The notes: a model not told the origin generated them from the sequence alone. DNA of 42,439 nt from CAZKTO01 sp964555685 (GCA_964555685.1 CAZKTO010000020.1:1-42439); one strand, 5' to 3'; shown: positions 33,386 through 41,723, numbered from the stretch's first letter. Program-made: numbers and translations.

Positions 33386-34951
33386 CTATCCCGTGATCGG
33401 CTGGTTGAACTGCTCGCGGAGGACGCGCTTCAGGATCTTGCCCATGGGGTTCCGGGGGATCTCGCCGGTCAGGACCACCGACTCGGGCTTCTTGAAGCTG
33501 GCCAGCCGCGACCGGCACCACTCGGTGATCTCCTCCGGGCTGACCGTCTCGCCGGCCCTGGGCACGATGACGGCCCGCACGCGCTCGCCCCACGTCACGT
33601 CCGGTACCCCGATGACGGCGCAGTCCTCCACCTTCGGGTGCGCCAGGATGACGTTCTCGACCTCCTCCGGGGAGATCATCTCGCCGCCGCGCTTGATGAC
33701 GTCCTTGGCGCGGCCGGCCAGGAAGATATAGCCGCCGTCGTCCACGTAGCCCATGTCGCCGGTGTGGAGCCAGCCGCCCTTGTCGATGGTGGCGCTGGTG
33801 GCGTCCTGCTGCTTCCAGTAGCCCTTCATGATGCGCGCGCCCTTGGCCACGATCTCGCCCACCTGGCCCGGCGGCAGCAGCCTCCCGTCCTCCCCCATGA
33901 TCCTCACCTCGACGTCCGGCAGCGGCTTCCCGATGGAGCCCAGGCGCTTGAGCTTCTTCTCCCGCTCCGCCGGTGTCCCCTGGATAACGTGGTCCTCGGG
34001 GCCCAGCATCGTGATGGTGGCCGCCGACTCCGTCTGGCCGAAGGCGTTGATGAAGCGCGTCTCCGGGAAGACCGCGATGGCCCGTTTGATGACCTCCAGG
34101 GGCATGGGCGCCGCGCCGTAGGTGATGACCTTCAGGCTCGAGAGGTCGTACTGGGAGAACCGCTCGTTGTCCATGAGCTGCTTGAGCATGGTGGGGACCA
34201 TCATGGCCCGGCCGCAGCGCTCCTCCTGGACCAGGCGCATCCACTCCTCGGGCTCGAACTGGCGCTGGATGACGAGCGTCCTGCCCCCGTAGACGGCCGC
34301 CATCATGGCCTGGATGCCCGCGATGTGGTACATGGGCACCGTGAGGATGTTCTTCTCCTCCACGTCCGGCTCCACGGGGCTCACGTTGTTGGTCACGTAC
34401 TCGGAGAAGTTGCGATGGAGCAGCATGACGCCCTTGGGCCGGCCGGTGGTGCCCGCCGTGAAGAGGAGGATCGTCATGTCGTCATCAGCGATGTCGCTGA
34501 AGTAGTCGTCCTCGGGTGCCGCCGCGAGCAGCGCTTCGTACTCCTGCATCCCCTTGTGCTTCCCGCCGAGGCTGATGTAGTGCTTGACGCCCGGCGTGTC
34601 CCTCTTGAACTGCTCGACCATGGGGAGGTAGCGCTGCCCGGCCATGAGCACCGCGGCGCCCGAGTCCTGCGTCATGTAGGCTAGCTCGTTGGCCTTGGCA
34701 CGGAAGTTGAGCGGCACGAAGACGGCGCCTGCCTTGGCGCAGGCGAAGTAGGCCTCGATGATGTGGTTGGTGTTGACCTCGATCATGGCGACCCGGTCGC
34801 CCTTGGCCACGCCCATGCCGGCCAGGGCGTGGGCCAGGCGGTTGGAGCGCTGGTTGAGCTGGCTGTAGCTGTGCCGGAGGCCCTCGAAGACGATGGCCGT
34901 GCGGTCGGGGGCGACCGCCGCCGTCACCATCAGAAACTCGGTTGTGTTCAT
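33386..34951 (-). CDS. Class I adenylate-forming acyl-CoA synthetase
   Basis: A 521-residue long/medium-chain acyl-CoA ligase type enzyme that activates a carboxylate as acyl-AMP and then acyl-CoA. Motifs are LLFTAGTTGRPKGVMLLHRN (A3 loop), YGAAPMPLEV, INAFGQTESAATIT, GWLHTGDMGYVDDGGY, GRAKDVIKRGGEMISPEEVE and the catalytic Lys in PRNPMGKILKR. ATG 34951 follows GGAGGGACGG. The frame stays open far upstream through the neighbouring crotonase gene, but the ligase domain begins here. It is the third gene of a crotonase-crotonase-ligase operon. Confidence 0.93.
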   Translation of the reverse strand: MNTTEFLMVTAAVAPDRTAIVFEGLRHSYSQLNQRSNRLAHALAGMGVAKGDRVAMIEVNTNHIIEAYFACAKAGAVFVPLNFRAKANELAYMTQDSGAAVLMAGQRYLPMVEQFKRDTPGVKHYISLGGKHKGMQEYEALLAAAPEDDYFSDIADDDMTILLFTAGTTGRPKGVMLLHRNFSEYVTNNVSPVEPDVEEKNILTVPMYHIAGIQAMMAAVYGGRTLVIQRQFEPEEWMRLVQEERCGRAMMVPTMLKQLMDNERFSQYDLSSLKVITYGAAPMPLEVIKRAIAVFPETRFINAFGQTESAATITMLGPEDHVIQGTPAEREKKLKRLGSIGKPLPDVEVRIMGEDGRLLPPGQVGEIVAKGARIMKGYWKQQDATSATIDKGGWLHTGDMGYVDDGGYIFLAGRAKDVIKRGGEMISPEEVENVILAHPKVEDCAVIGVPDVTWGERVRAVIVPRAGETVSPEEITEWCRSRLASFKKPESVVLTGEIPRNPMGKILKRVLREQFNQPITG

Positions 34952-35034
34952 CCGTCCCTCCCTACGGGCGCCGCCCCGGCTCGCCGCCCGGACAGGCGCG
35001 GCCCGCTCTCTTTTGGGCGGCCGGCTCCAGCCTG

Positions 35035-35763
35035 TTATCCTCTCGCCCCGGCCAGCCGCCGGGCCAGGCGCCACTCCAGCGCCAGCCCCCGCTCCAGCGG
35101 CAGGTCCAGCCCGCGCGTCACGGCCTCCTTGGCCAGACGCAGCGCCTCCTGGTCCAGCGACGAAAGCTGGCTGGCGAGCCGCGCCGCCTCGTCGAAGAGA
35201 GCCTCCCGCGGGACGATCCGGTTCACCAGGCCGATGCGCTCCGCCTCCGCCGCCTCGATCGTCCGGCCCGTGAGGAGCGCGTCCATCGCCAGGGCCCGGC
35301 CCACGGCGCGGGGCATCGTCTGCGTCCCGCCGGCCGCGGGGATCATCCCCAGGCCCGTCTCCGGCAGGCCGAAGCGCGCGTCCGCCGAGGCGATTCGCAT
35401 ATCGCAGCAGAGGGCGATCTCGAGACCCGAGCCCAGGCAGTAGCCGTGCACCGCCGCGATGAGTGGCTGGCGCAAGCCCAGGAGCCTCGCCCACACGTCC
35501 CGCTCGAACCGCACCTGCCGCGCGATGGCCTGGGAGGGCGCCGTCCCGAACTCCGTGAGGTCGGCCCCGGCGCAGAAGGCCCGGTCGCCGGCGCCGCGAA
35601 AGACGGCCACCCGCACCTCGTCGTCCTCGGCGATAAGCCCCAGGGCCTCGCAGAGCTCGTCGCGCATCCGGACGTTGTAGGCGTTGAGGACGCGCGGCCG
35701 GTTCAGGGTCACCCATGCGGCCCCGTCGCGCCTCTCCACGGTGATCGTCTCGAACCCGCTCAT
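35035..35763 (-). CDS. Enoyl-CoA hydratase/isomerase family protein, canonical active site
   Basis: A 242-residue crotonase. The oxyanion-hole motif is FCAGADLTEFG, followed by HGYCLGSGLEIALCCDMRIA with the first catalytic Glu and FGLPETGLGMIPAAGGTQTM with the second. It should hydrate or isomerise an enoyl-CoA thioester. ATG 35763 lies 7 bases after the upstream crotonase stop; GTG 35778 is an alternative. Part of the ligase operon. Confidence 0.9.
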   Translation of the reverse strand: MSGFETITVERRDGAAWVTLNRPRVLNAYNVRMRDELCEALGLIAEDDEVRVAVFRGAGDRAFCAGADLTEFGTAPSQAIARQVRFERDVWARLLGLRQPLIAAVHGYCLGSGLEIALCCDMRIASADARFGLPETGLGMIPAAGGTQTMPRAVGRALAMDALLTGRTIEAAEAERIGLVNRIVPREALFDEAARLASQLSSLDQEALRLAKEAVTRGLDLPLERGLALEWRLARRLAGARG

Positions 35764-35770
35764 GCGCAGG

Positions 35771-36541
35771 CTAGCCACCCGTGAATTTGGGGGGGCGTTT
35801 CCCCAGGAAGGCCCGGATCCCCTCGGCGCGGTCTTTGGAGGTGTGCAGCAGGACAGCCAGGTCGGCCTCGAGGCGCAGCGCGTGATCGAGAGGCAGGTCC
35901 ATGCCTTGGAGCACCGCCTCCTTGGCGTAGCGCACGGCGATGGGGGCGGAGACGGCGAGCCTCTCGGCCAGCGCCTGCACCTCCGTCTCGAGCTCGGCGT
36001 GCGGGACCGCCCGGGTCACGAGGCCGATGCGCTCAGCCTCGCGGGCGTCCATGGTCCTGCCCGTCAGCAGCATCTCCAGGGCGATGCCCCTGGGGATCAG
36101 GCGCGGCAGGCGCTGCGTCCCTCCGTCCCACGGGATCGCCCCGCGCCCCACGTGGCCCAGGCCCAGCCGCGCGCCCTCCACGGCGATCCGCAGGTCGCAG
36201 GCCAGGGCCAGCTCCAGGCCGTGCCCCAGGGCGTCGCCGTTGATGGCGGCGATGGTCGGCTTGGGGATGGCGGCGATGGCGCTGGCGACCCGGAGCCGGC
36301 GGAGCGACTCGAGAGAGGCCACGGGCAGCGACCCGTCGTCGGCGCAAAACACGCCCCGGGTTCCCGTCACGATGGCCACTGTGATGCCGTCGTCCTCGAT
36401 GATCGACTGGCAGGCGGCGCGCAGCGCCAGGGCCGCCTCGTCATCGATGGCGTTGGCGGCCTCGGGCCGGTTCAGGACGATGCGGGCGACGGACCCCCGT
36501 CGCTTTAGCAGGACCGGACGTGTGGCCATGACGCTCGTCAT
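35771..36541 (-). CDS. Crotonase-family protein with altered catalytic Glu
   Basis: A crotonase-fold protein of about 256 residues. The first catalytic Glu is kept (E110 in ALGHGLELALACD). The second is His (H130 in LGLGHVGRGAIPWDGGTQRL), and the oxyanion segment is CADDGSLPV instead of CAGAD-L. It is therefore unlikely to be a simple enoyl-CoA hydratase; a hydrolase or dienoyl-type reaction is possible. ATG 36541 is chosen, ATG 36529 is possible. It heads the operon behind a good promoter. Confidence 0.87.
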   Translation of the reverse strand: MTSVMATRPVLLKRRGSVARIVLNRPEAANAIDDEAALALRAACQSIIEDDGITVAIVTGTRGVFCADDGSLPVASLESLRRLRVASAIAAIPKPTIAAINGDALGHGLELALACDLRIAVEGARLGLGHVGRGAIPWDGGTQRLPRLIPRGIALEMLLTGRTMDAREAERIGLVTRAVPHAELETEVQALAERLAVSAPIAVRYAKEAVLQGMDLPLDHALRLEADLAVLLHTSKDRAEGIRAFLGKRPPKFTGG

Positions 36542-36581
36542 ACGCAACAAGCCCCCACGAACGGGTGGGGACTTCGGCCCC

Positions 36582-36609
36582 ATCTTAGCACGACCCCAGG
36601 GGGTGTCAA
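36582..36609 (-). promoter_or_regulatory. Sigma70-type promoter of the crotonase/ligase operon
   Basis: On the minus strand TTGACA (36609-36604), 16 bases, then TAAGAT (36587-36582). Transcription would start near 36575. A hairpin CCCCAC/GTGGGG (36553-36558 with 36565-36570) lies at the very 5' end of the leader, just before the start codon at 36541, and may affect mRNA stability or translation. Confidence 0.6.
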
Positions 36610-36641
36610 GGCGAAGCCGGGCGCGGCTGGCTGCGCCGACC

Positions 36642-37199
36642 CTACTGCCCGGTGAACCGGACGTAGACCGTATCGACGGTATCCCAGCGGAACTGCGTCG
36701 GCTTCGCGTCCTTGGGGACCTCGAAGAGGGCCGCGGCCCGGATGCCGTAGCCGTTCTGGAGCTCGAAGTTGCCCCAGATGAAGGTGTAGTAGAGCTCTGT
36801 GCGCGGCTTGCTGGGCACCAGCTCCCGGCTCTTGAACGGGTTGACCGACTTGTACTCCTTGCCGTCCTTGTCCAGGAGCGTGTAGCCGTCCTCGTCCACG
36901 TCCATGAGCACCGTGTTGGAACGGTCGTTGGCGACCTCGGCGTCCACGACGGCGATCTTGTTCTCCGGCTTCGAGGGCCGGACGACGTAGAGGGCCTCGT
37001 CCCGGTCCTGGTAGTAGACCTGGTCCACCAGCTGGAGGCCGTAGACGCGGACGAAGAGCTGGTTGCCGCGCTGGAAGGCTGGGAACTGGGTCTTGGGCTC
37101 GCCTCCGCCGCCGGAGCAGGCGCTCAAGGCGAGCGCCGCCGTGAGAGCGAGCGTGAAGACGAGAAGGAGGGGCCGTTGCAGTGGTGACAGACGCATCAT
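36642..37199 (-). CDS. Exported lipoprotein of unknown function
   Basis: A 185-residue protein with a lipoprotein signal (RPLLLVFTLALTAALALSAC, Cys near residue 28), a Ser/Gly linker and one beta-rich domain: FVRVYGLQLVDQVYYQDRDE, IAVVDAEVANDRSNTVLMDV, YTLLDKDGKEYKSVNPFKS, LYYTFIWGNFELQNGYGI. The TLLDKDGKEYKSVNP style resembles DUF4352-like extracellular domains. ATG 37199 is used; the frame is open upstream without a leader. Membrane-anchored on the outer face; role unknown. Confidence 0.82.
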   Translation of the reverse strand: MMRLSPLQRPLLLVFTLALTAALALSACSGGGGEPKTQFPAFQRGNQLFVRVYGLQLVDQVYYQDRDEALYVVRPSKPENKIAVVDAEVANDRSNTVLMDVDEDGYTLLDKDGKEYKSVNPFKSRELVPSKPRTELYYTFIWGNFELQNGYGIRAAALFEVPKDAKPTQFRWDTVDTVYVRFTGQ

Positions 37200-37309
37200 G
37201 CCGATTGTACCTGATGGGTCCGGGTGATGGCTATGCCAGCATACGTGATACGCCCGTAGGCCATCGCATGGTTTGCTGCGCCGGCTCGCCAGCCGCCCGC
37301 GTACAAGAT

Positions 37310-37344
37310 GAACAGGCCCCTCGCGGAGGTCGAGGGGCCTGTTC
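37310..37344 (-). terminator. Strong 14-bp hairpin downstream of a small ORF
   Basis: GAACAGGCCCCTCG (37310-37323) pairs perfectly with CGAGGGGCCTGTTC (37331-37344) around a 7-base loop. On the minus strand it follows the small gene ending at 37384 and is followed by ATCTTGT, a poor T-tract. It is most likely a transcription terminator separating that gene from the lipoprotein gene. Confidence 0.55.
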
Positions 37345-37383
37345 TGGAGGAGGGCCCGAAGGGACGGGAATATCAGATGGGTG

Positions 37384-37593
37384 TTACGCCGCGCGCGAAC
37401 GGGTCGCCCCGATCCCTCCTCCGAGCACGATGCGGAACGGCGCCGCCGCACGCCCGGCCCCTTCGCCAGGCGGGTCGTCCAGGTGGACCACCACCACCGG
37501 CCGCGTCTCCATGCCGAACGAGACCCTCAGGTCGCCGGCATGGGAGCCCCCGAAGACCGCGTGCGCATGCTGCAAGAACGCTTGAACCTTCAT
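37384..37593 (-). CDS. Small protein of unknown function (69 residues)
   Basis: ATG 37593 to TAA 37384 encodes MKVQAFLQHAHAVFGGSHAG, then VVVVHLDDPPGEG and PFRIVLGGGIGATRS. The frame has balanced composition, a start behind GAGGCGAAG and a strong hairpin just after it, all consistent with a real gene. No family is recognised, and there are no membrane segments. It could still be a chance frame. Confidence 0.45.
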   Translation of the reverse strand: MKVQAFLQHAHAVFGGSHAGDLRVSFGMETRPVVVVHLDDPPGEGAGRAAAPFRIVLGGGIGATRSRAA

Positions 37594-37964
37594 GAACGCT
37601 TCGCCTCATTTCGGCGCGCCCCCGTCCGACCCAGGAGCGCCCGACCGTTCGATTCAGTTCGAAACTATTCTAAAACTCTTGTCAAGAAATGTCCAGCCTG
37701 AAAGGGTTTGGGACAGAGTAATCGCGTCTTGTTATTGCTGTGGGAATGTCACCCTGAGCCCCGACTTGTCGGGGCTCAGGACCTGGGGTGAGGTGGGGGA
37801 GCCCCTCCCCAGACCCTTCGTCCTAGTTGCATCGGGGCTCAGGGTGAGAGCAAACGACTTGACCGGGTTGAGTCGATAGGACGCGAATGCCCTGCGCCTG
37901 CGCTGGACAGCGGCGCCCGCCAGCCGCTAGGCTTGCCAGGACTGCCTGCCAGGAGGTCTCATCC
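37594..37964. other. Intergenic with palindromic repeat
   Basis: Between two divergent genes. It holds the REP-like palindromes described separately. An AT-richer patch at 37650-37690 carries GTTCG twice, 6 bases apart, which could be an operator or promoter area. The SDR ribosome site AGGAGGT is at 37951-37957. Confidence 0.4.
37749..37847. repeat. REP-like palindromes with GAGCCCCGA core
   Basis: CCTGAGCCCCGA (37753-37764) pairs with TCGGGGCTCAGG (37769-37780), a 12-bp stem with loop CTTG. The 16-mer TCACCCTGAGCCCCGA (37749-37764) also occurs inverted as TCGGGGCTCAGGGTGA at 37832-37847. Related GGCTCAGG-type strings occur near 40317-40326. These look like repetitive extragenic palindromes. 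Confidence 0.6.
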
Positions 37965-38717
37965 GTGCGTCTCAACGGGAAGGTTGCCATCGTCACCGGC
38001 GGCAGCAGCGGCATCGGCCGTGGCGTCTGCCTGCGCTTCGCTGAGGAGGGGGCCGCCCTCGTCGTCGCCGATATCGACGGAAGGAGGGCCGAGGAGACGG
38101 CCGCCCTCGTCCGCAAGGCCGGCGGCCAGGCCGCGCCCGTGGCCGCCGACGTCTCGCGCCGGACCGACGTCCAGCGCCTCTTCGCGCAGGCCCTCTCCGC
38201 CTATGGCCGCTACGACATCCTGGTCAACAACGCCGGCATCCTCACCTGGGCCCCCATCCTCGAGCTGACGGAGGAGGCGTGGGACCGCGTCATGGACGTG
38301 AACCTCAAGAGCATGTTCCTGACGATCCAGGAGGCGGCCCGCTACTGGGTCCGCGAGCGGCGGCCGGGGAAGATCGTGAATCTCGGGTCGGTCAACTCCG
38401 AGTTCGCCGTCGTCGGCAACGCTCACTACGCGGCGTCCAAGGGCGGTGTGAAGATGCTGACCCGCTCGGCGGCTCTCGAGCTCGCGCCCCACAGGATCAA
38501 CGTCAACGCCGTGGGCCCCGGCGGTACGCAGACCAACATCACGGAGGCCCTGCGCGATCCGGAGAGGGTCAAGGAGATGGGCAAGATGGTCCCGTGGGGG
38601 CGCATCGCCCAGCCGCGGGACATCGCCAACGTGATCCTGTTCCTGGCCTCCGACGACGCCGAGATGGTCACCGGCGAGCTGGTCTTGGTGGACGGCGGGA
38701 AGACGATCAGTGTGTGA
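37965..38717 (+). CDS. Short-chain dehydrogenase/reductase (SDR)
   Basis: A classical 250-residue SDR. Features are the NAD(P) motif VAIVTGGSSGIGRG at the start, Asp in VVADIDGRRAEE (favouring NAD), LVNNAGI, the catalytic Ser in NLGSVNS and Tyr-x3-Lys in HYAASKGGV, and the C-terminal TGELVLVDGGKTI. GTG 37965 lies 7 bases after a consensus AGGAGGT, so I prefer it over the longer open frame from 37887. It is monocistronic. The substrate is unknown. Confidence 0.92.
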   Translation: MRLNGKVAIVTGGSSGIGRGVCLRFAEEGAALVVADIDGRRAEETAALVRKAGGQAAPVAADVSRRTDVQRLFAQALSAYGRYDILVNNAGILTWAPILELTEEAWDRVMDVNLKSMFLTIQEAARYWVRERRPGKIVNLGSVNSEFAVVGNAHYAASKGGVKMLTRSAALELAPHRINVNAVGPGGTQTNITEALRDPERVKEMGKMVPWGRIAQPRDIANVILFLASDDAEMVTGELVLVDGGKTISV

Positions 38718-39056
38718 CCGCGCCGCTAGTACCAAGAAGTCATCTCGAAATGCAGCTGTCCAGATTCGGTTCACCCTCACCCCCTCGAAAGACTCGGGGT
38801 AGGCTCTGCACCCCTTGAAGACTCAAAGACTCGAAGAGGACCCGCAGATTACACATATTGGCGCAGAGACCGCCCCTGCGGCCCCGCCCGAATCTCCGCT
38901 AATCTGCTCTCTGGATCGAGTTCGGAACCCTTGACAAACACAGGCCGGCTGGCTAGCATGGTTGTTGAACTTGGTTCAGAACCTAGACCGAGGTACGGCG
39001 GGTGGCGGCCCTCCGCCCGCTCAATCCCCCTCACGGGTCCATGTCCGGGAGATGCG
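38718..39056. other. Intergenic leader region of ftsZ
   Basis: It contains the SDR 3' end, a weak CCTCGA/TCGGGG fold near 38785 and the ftsZ promoter with flanking palindromes. The remaining sequence shows no gene. Confidence 0.4.
38920..38983 (+). promoter_or_regulatory. ftsZ promoter flanked by twin GTTCnGAAC palindromes
   Basis: TTGACA (38931-38936), 17 bases, TAGCAT (38954-38959) form a near-consensus sigma70 promoter about 100 bases before ATG 39057. GTTCGGAAC (38920-38928) lies just before the -35, and GTTCAGAAC (38974-38982, within GGTTCAGAACC) lies just after the likely start. Their centres are 54 bases apart, about five helical turns, as expected for a repressor that loops or bridges the promoter. 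Confidence 0.55.
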
Positions 39057-40130
39057 ATGCTTTCTGATCCGAGGACGCAGCGGCTGATCACCCAGGACGT
39101 GGCCCGGGTCCACATCCGCGTCGTGGGTGTGGGCGGCGCCGGCGTCAACGCCGTCAAGCGCATGGGCGGGACGCCTGTCCTGGGCGTTGAGCTCCTCTGC
39201 GTCAACACGGACGCCGCCCAGCTCCAGACGGTGGCGGGTGTCGCCACGCTGGCCATCGGCCCGCAGACGACGCACGGCCTCGGCTCGGGCGGCAATCCGG
39301 AGGTGGGGCGTCGCGCCGCCGAGGAGAGCCGCATGGAGCTGCGCAAGCGGATCGAGGGGGCCGACCTCGTCTTCATCGCCTCGGGCATGGGCGGCGGCAC
39401 CGGCACCGGCGCCGCGCCCGTCGTCGCGCGCGTGGCGAAGGAGGCGGGGGCCCTGGCCGTGGCCATCGTCACCACACCCTTTGGCTTCGAGGGCGGGCGC
39501 CGCCAGCGCAACGCCGACGCCGGCCTCGAGGCCCTGGGCCAGATCGCCGATACGATGATCGTCGTCAGCAACGAGCGGCTGCTGACGGTGATTCAGCGCA
39601 AGACCACGGTCCGCGACTCCTTCTCTCGCGCCGACCAGGTGATGATGGGCGCCATCCTGGCCGTCTCGCGGATCGTCAACGTCCCCGGCGACATCAACTT
39701 GGACTTCGCCGATCTCGAGGCGGTGCTCTCGCGTGGCGGCATGGGCGTGGTGGCCGTGGGGCAGGCCGCCGGTCCCCAGCGGATGCTCAACGCCGTCAAG
39801 AAGGCGGTGGAGAACCCGCTGGTCGAGCGGAGCGCCCACGGCGCCAAGGGGCTGATGTTCGCGATCACCGGCGGCCCCGATCTGACCTTGTACGAGCTCA
39901 CCGAGGCCGGGAACTACATCGCCGGCATCGCCGACCCGGACGCGAACATCACCTTCGGGGTCCACGTGGACCCCGAGCGGCCCAAGAACGGCGACGTGGA
40001 GGCGATCCTCATCGCCACGCGCCTGCCGCCTGGCGAGCAGCCCCACGAGGCGCCTTCGCCCCTGAGCGTCGCCGAGAAGGTGAAGCTGGCGACGGCCCAC
40101 TACTATCATGGGGGCGCCCAGACCCCCTGA
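39057..40130 (+). CDS. ftsZ: Cell-division tubulin homologue FtsZ
   Basis: A 357-residue tubulin-family GTPase that forms the division ring. It shows IRVVGVGGAGVNAVKRM, VNTDAAQL, the tubulin signature GMGGGTGTGAAPVV, GRRQRNADAGLEAL and the T7 loop NVPGDINLDFADLEAVL (NLDFAD) needed for GTP hydrolysis. The C-terminus (SVAEKVKLATAHYYHGG) lacks the long linker and the basic/hydrophobic tail peptide usual for FtsA or SepF binding. It stands alone, not in a dcw cluster, with its own promoter. It could be the main FtsZ or a second paralogue. Confidence 0.92.
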   Translation: MLSDPRTQRLITQDVARVHIRVVGVGGAGVNAVKRMGGTPVLGVELLCVNTDAAQLQTVAGVATLAIGPQTTHGLGSGGNPEVGRRAAEESRMELRKRIEGADLVFIASGMGGGTGTGAAPVVARVAKEAGALAVAIVTTPFGFEGGRRQRNADAGLEALGQIADTMIVVSNERLLTVIQRKTTVRDSFSRADQVMMGAILAVSRIVNVPGDINLDFADLEAVLSRGGMGVVAVGQAAGPQRMLNAVKKAVENPLVERSAHGAKGLMFAITGGPDLTLYELTEAGNYIAGIADPDANITFGVHVDPERPKNGDVEAILIATRLPPGEQPHEAPSPLSVAEKVKLATAHYYHGGAQTP

Positions 40131-40345
40131 GCCTGGACTTTCAGGGACGAGAGATCTTTCAGGGGTAAGAAGAACTATCGCTGGTGAGCGGGGAGACCGA
40201 CGTCGCGCCTCGATGGCACGGACGCCGGTCTCTCTGCGCTTCCGCGGGACCCGACGGCTCCTTCGTCCCGTTGCCTGGGATGGGAGCGTGACTCTTCCCT
40301 GTGGGGACCCTTCGGCTGGGCTCAGGATAGGCCCTAACCCCCTGG

Positions 40346-40370
40346 CCCCCTTCCCTGCGAGGGAAGGGGG
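40346..40370. repeat. 11-bp perfect hairpin
   Basis: CCCCCTTCCCT (40346-40356) and AGGGAAGGGGG (40360-40370) are perfect inverted arms with loop GCG. It lies about 215 bases after ftsZ in the repeat-rich gap. Confidence 0.7.
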
Positions 40371-40593
40371 AATGGCCCCTCTTCGTGGTGAGTCCCCTTC
40401 GGCTTCGCTCAGAGGCTGTGAATTTTTCCTTCGTAGGGGCAACCCCCCGTGGTTGCCCCAGATGGGCGGGCACCCTTCGGCTTCGATCGGGGCGGGCTCC
40501 GGCCCGCCCCTACGGGCGATCTGTTCACCGCCTCTCAGAATCGATCATGCTGGCGTCCAGCACCAGGAAGGATGAAAATAGGGGCGCCTGGTG

Positions 40594-40680
40594 GCCCTCT
40601 CCCCCGCCCGCCTGCGGCGGTCTGCCCCCTCTCCGAGCCGGAGAGGGGGCAGACCGCCGCAGGCGGGCGGGGGAGAGGGC
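40594..40680. repeat. 41-bp perfect inverted repeat
   Basis: Arms 40594-40634 and 40640-40680 are perfect reverse complements (each begins GCCCTCTCCCCCGCCCGCCT when read inward) with loop GAGCC. There is no coding sequence. The arm length and perfection exceed a normal terminator and suggest a mobile palindromic unit or the two arms of a miniature element. Confidence 0.88.
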
Positions 40681-40857
40681 TGCATTTTCGTAGGAATGAC
40701 ATACTGGGGCAAAGTCCTCCCCCATGAACGGGGAGGGTCCTTCGGCTGAAGGACGGGATGAGTTCATGAAAAGACCCGGGGTTGCGGGCGGGCCCGCTTG
40801 CGCGAGGGGGCCCGCGTAGGCCACCATAGACCATCGGGCATCGTGCGGGGGTGAGCG

Positions 40858-41661
40858 ATGGAGCTGCGGCCCTTGGGAGCGACGGGCGTCCAGGTCTCCG
40901 CCATCGGCGTCGGCACCTGGCAGTACCGGGGCGGCGTCGAGCCCCTGCGGCACGGCATCGAGCTGGGGGCCACGCTGGTCGACACGGCTGAGGGGTATGG
41001 GACCGAGGACGTGGTCGGCAAGGCCATCGCCGGACGGCGCGACGGGGTCTTCCTGGCAACCAAGGTCTCGGGCGACCATCTGCGCTACGACGAGGTCCTC
41101 CGGGCAGCAAAGGAGAGCCTCAAGCGCCTGGGGACCGACCGCATCGATCTCTACCAGGTCCACTGGCCCGACCCGCGCGTGCCTATCCGGGAGACGATGC
41201 GCGCCATGGAGACGCTGGCGGACGAGGGTAAGGTGCGGTTCATCGGCGTCAGCAACTTCTCCGTCGCCGAGCTGGAGCAGGCGCAGGCGGCCTTGGCCAA
41301 GCACCGCATCGTCTGCAATCAGGTCATCTACAACCTGTTCAACCGCCAGATCGAAGAGGACTTGCTTCCCTACTGCCAGAGGAACGCGATCACCGTGATG
41401 GCCTATAGCCCCCTGGCGCGGGGCTCCCTGATGTCGCGCTTTCCGCCGCGACACCAGCGTGCGTTGGAGGTCCTCCAGCGGGTCACCCAGGAGGCCGGGA
41501 AGACGGTGGCGCAGGTGGCGCTGAACTGGTGCATCTCGAAGCCGAACGTCATCGCCATCCCCAAGTCCAACCGGGCCGAGCGGGTGGCCGAGAACTGCGC
41601 GGCCGCGGGGTGGCGCCTCCCGCCGGAGCAGCTGCGGGCGCTGGACCAGGCCTTCGTCTAG
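40858..41661 (+). CDS. Aldo/keto reductase
   Basis: A 267-residue NADPH-dependent TIM-barrel oxidoreductase. The catalytic tetrad is visible: D42, Y47 (VDTAEGYGTE), K69 (LATKVSG) and H102 (LYQVHWPDP). The cofactor end includes IAIPKSNRAERVAENCAA. ATG 40858 follows GGGGGTGAGCG. It probably reduces an aldehyde or ketone in detoxification. Monocistronic. Confidence 0.92.
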   Translation: MELRPLGATGVQVSAIGVGTWQYRGGVEPLRHGIELGATLVDTAEGYGTEDVVGKAIAGRRDGVFLATKVSGDHLRYDEVLRAAKESLKRLGTDRIDLYQVHWPDPRVPIRETMRAMETLADEGKVRFIGVSNFSVAELEQAQAALAKHRIVCNQVIYNLFNRQIEEDLLPYCQRNAITVMAYSPLARGSLMSRFPPRHQRALEVLQRVTQEAGKTVAQVALNWCISKPNVIAIPKSNRAERVAENCAAAGWRLPPEQLRALDQAFV

Positions 41662-41723
41662 CGCCGCGCCCTGCGGAGGGACACCGGTTGGCGGCGGCGC
41701 TGACCAAAACAAGGGATCTTCGC

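Larger units (their letters stand above)
40131..40857. other. Repeat-rich intergenic region
   Basis: About 730 bases without a convincing gene. It holds several strong hairpins (separate entries) plus recurring CCTTCGGCTnnGCTCAG-like strings near 40309, 40388 and 40467, and a GTCCTTCGGCTGAAGGAC hairpin near 40737. The region looks like an accumulation site for extragenic palindromes. Confidence 0.6.
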
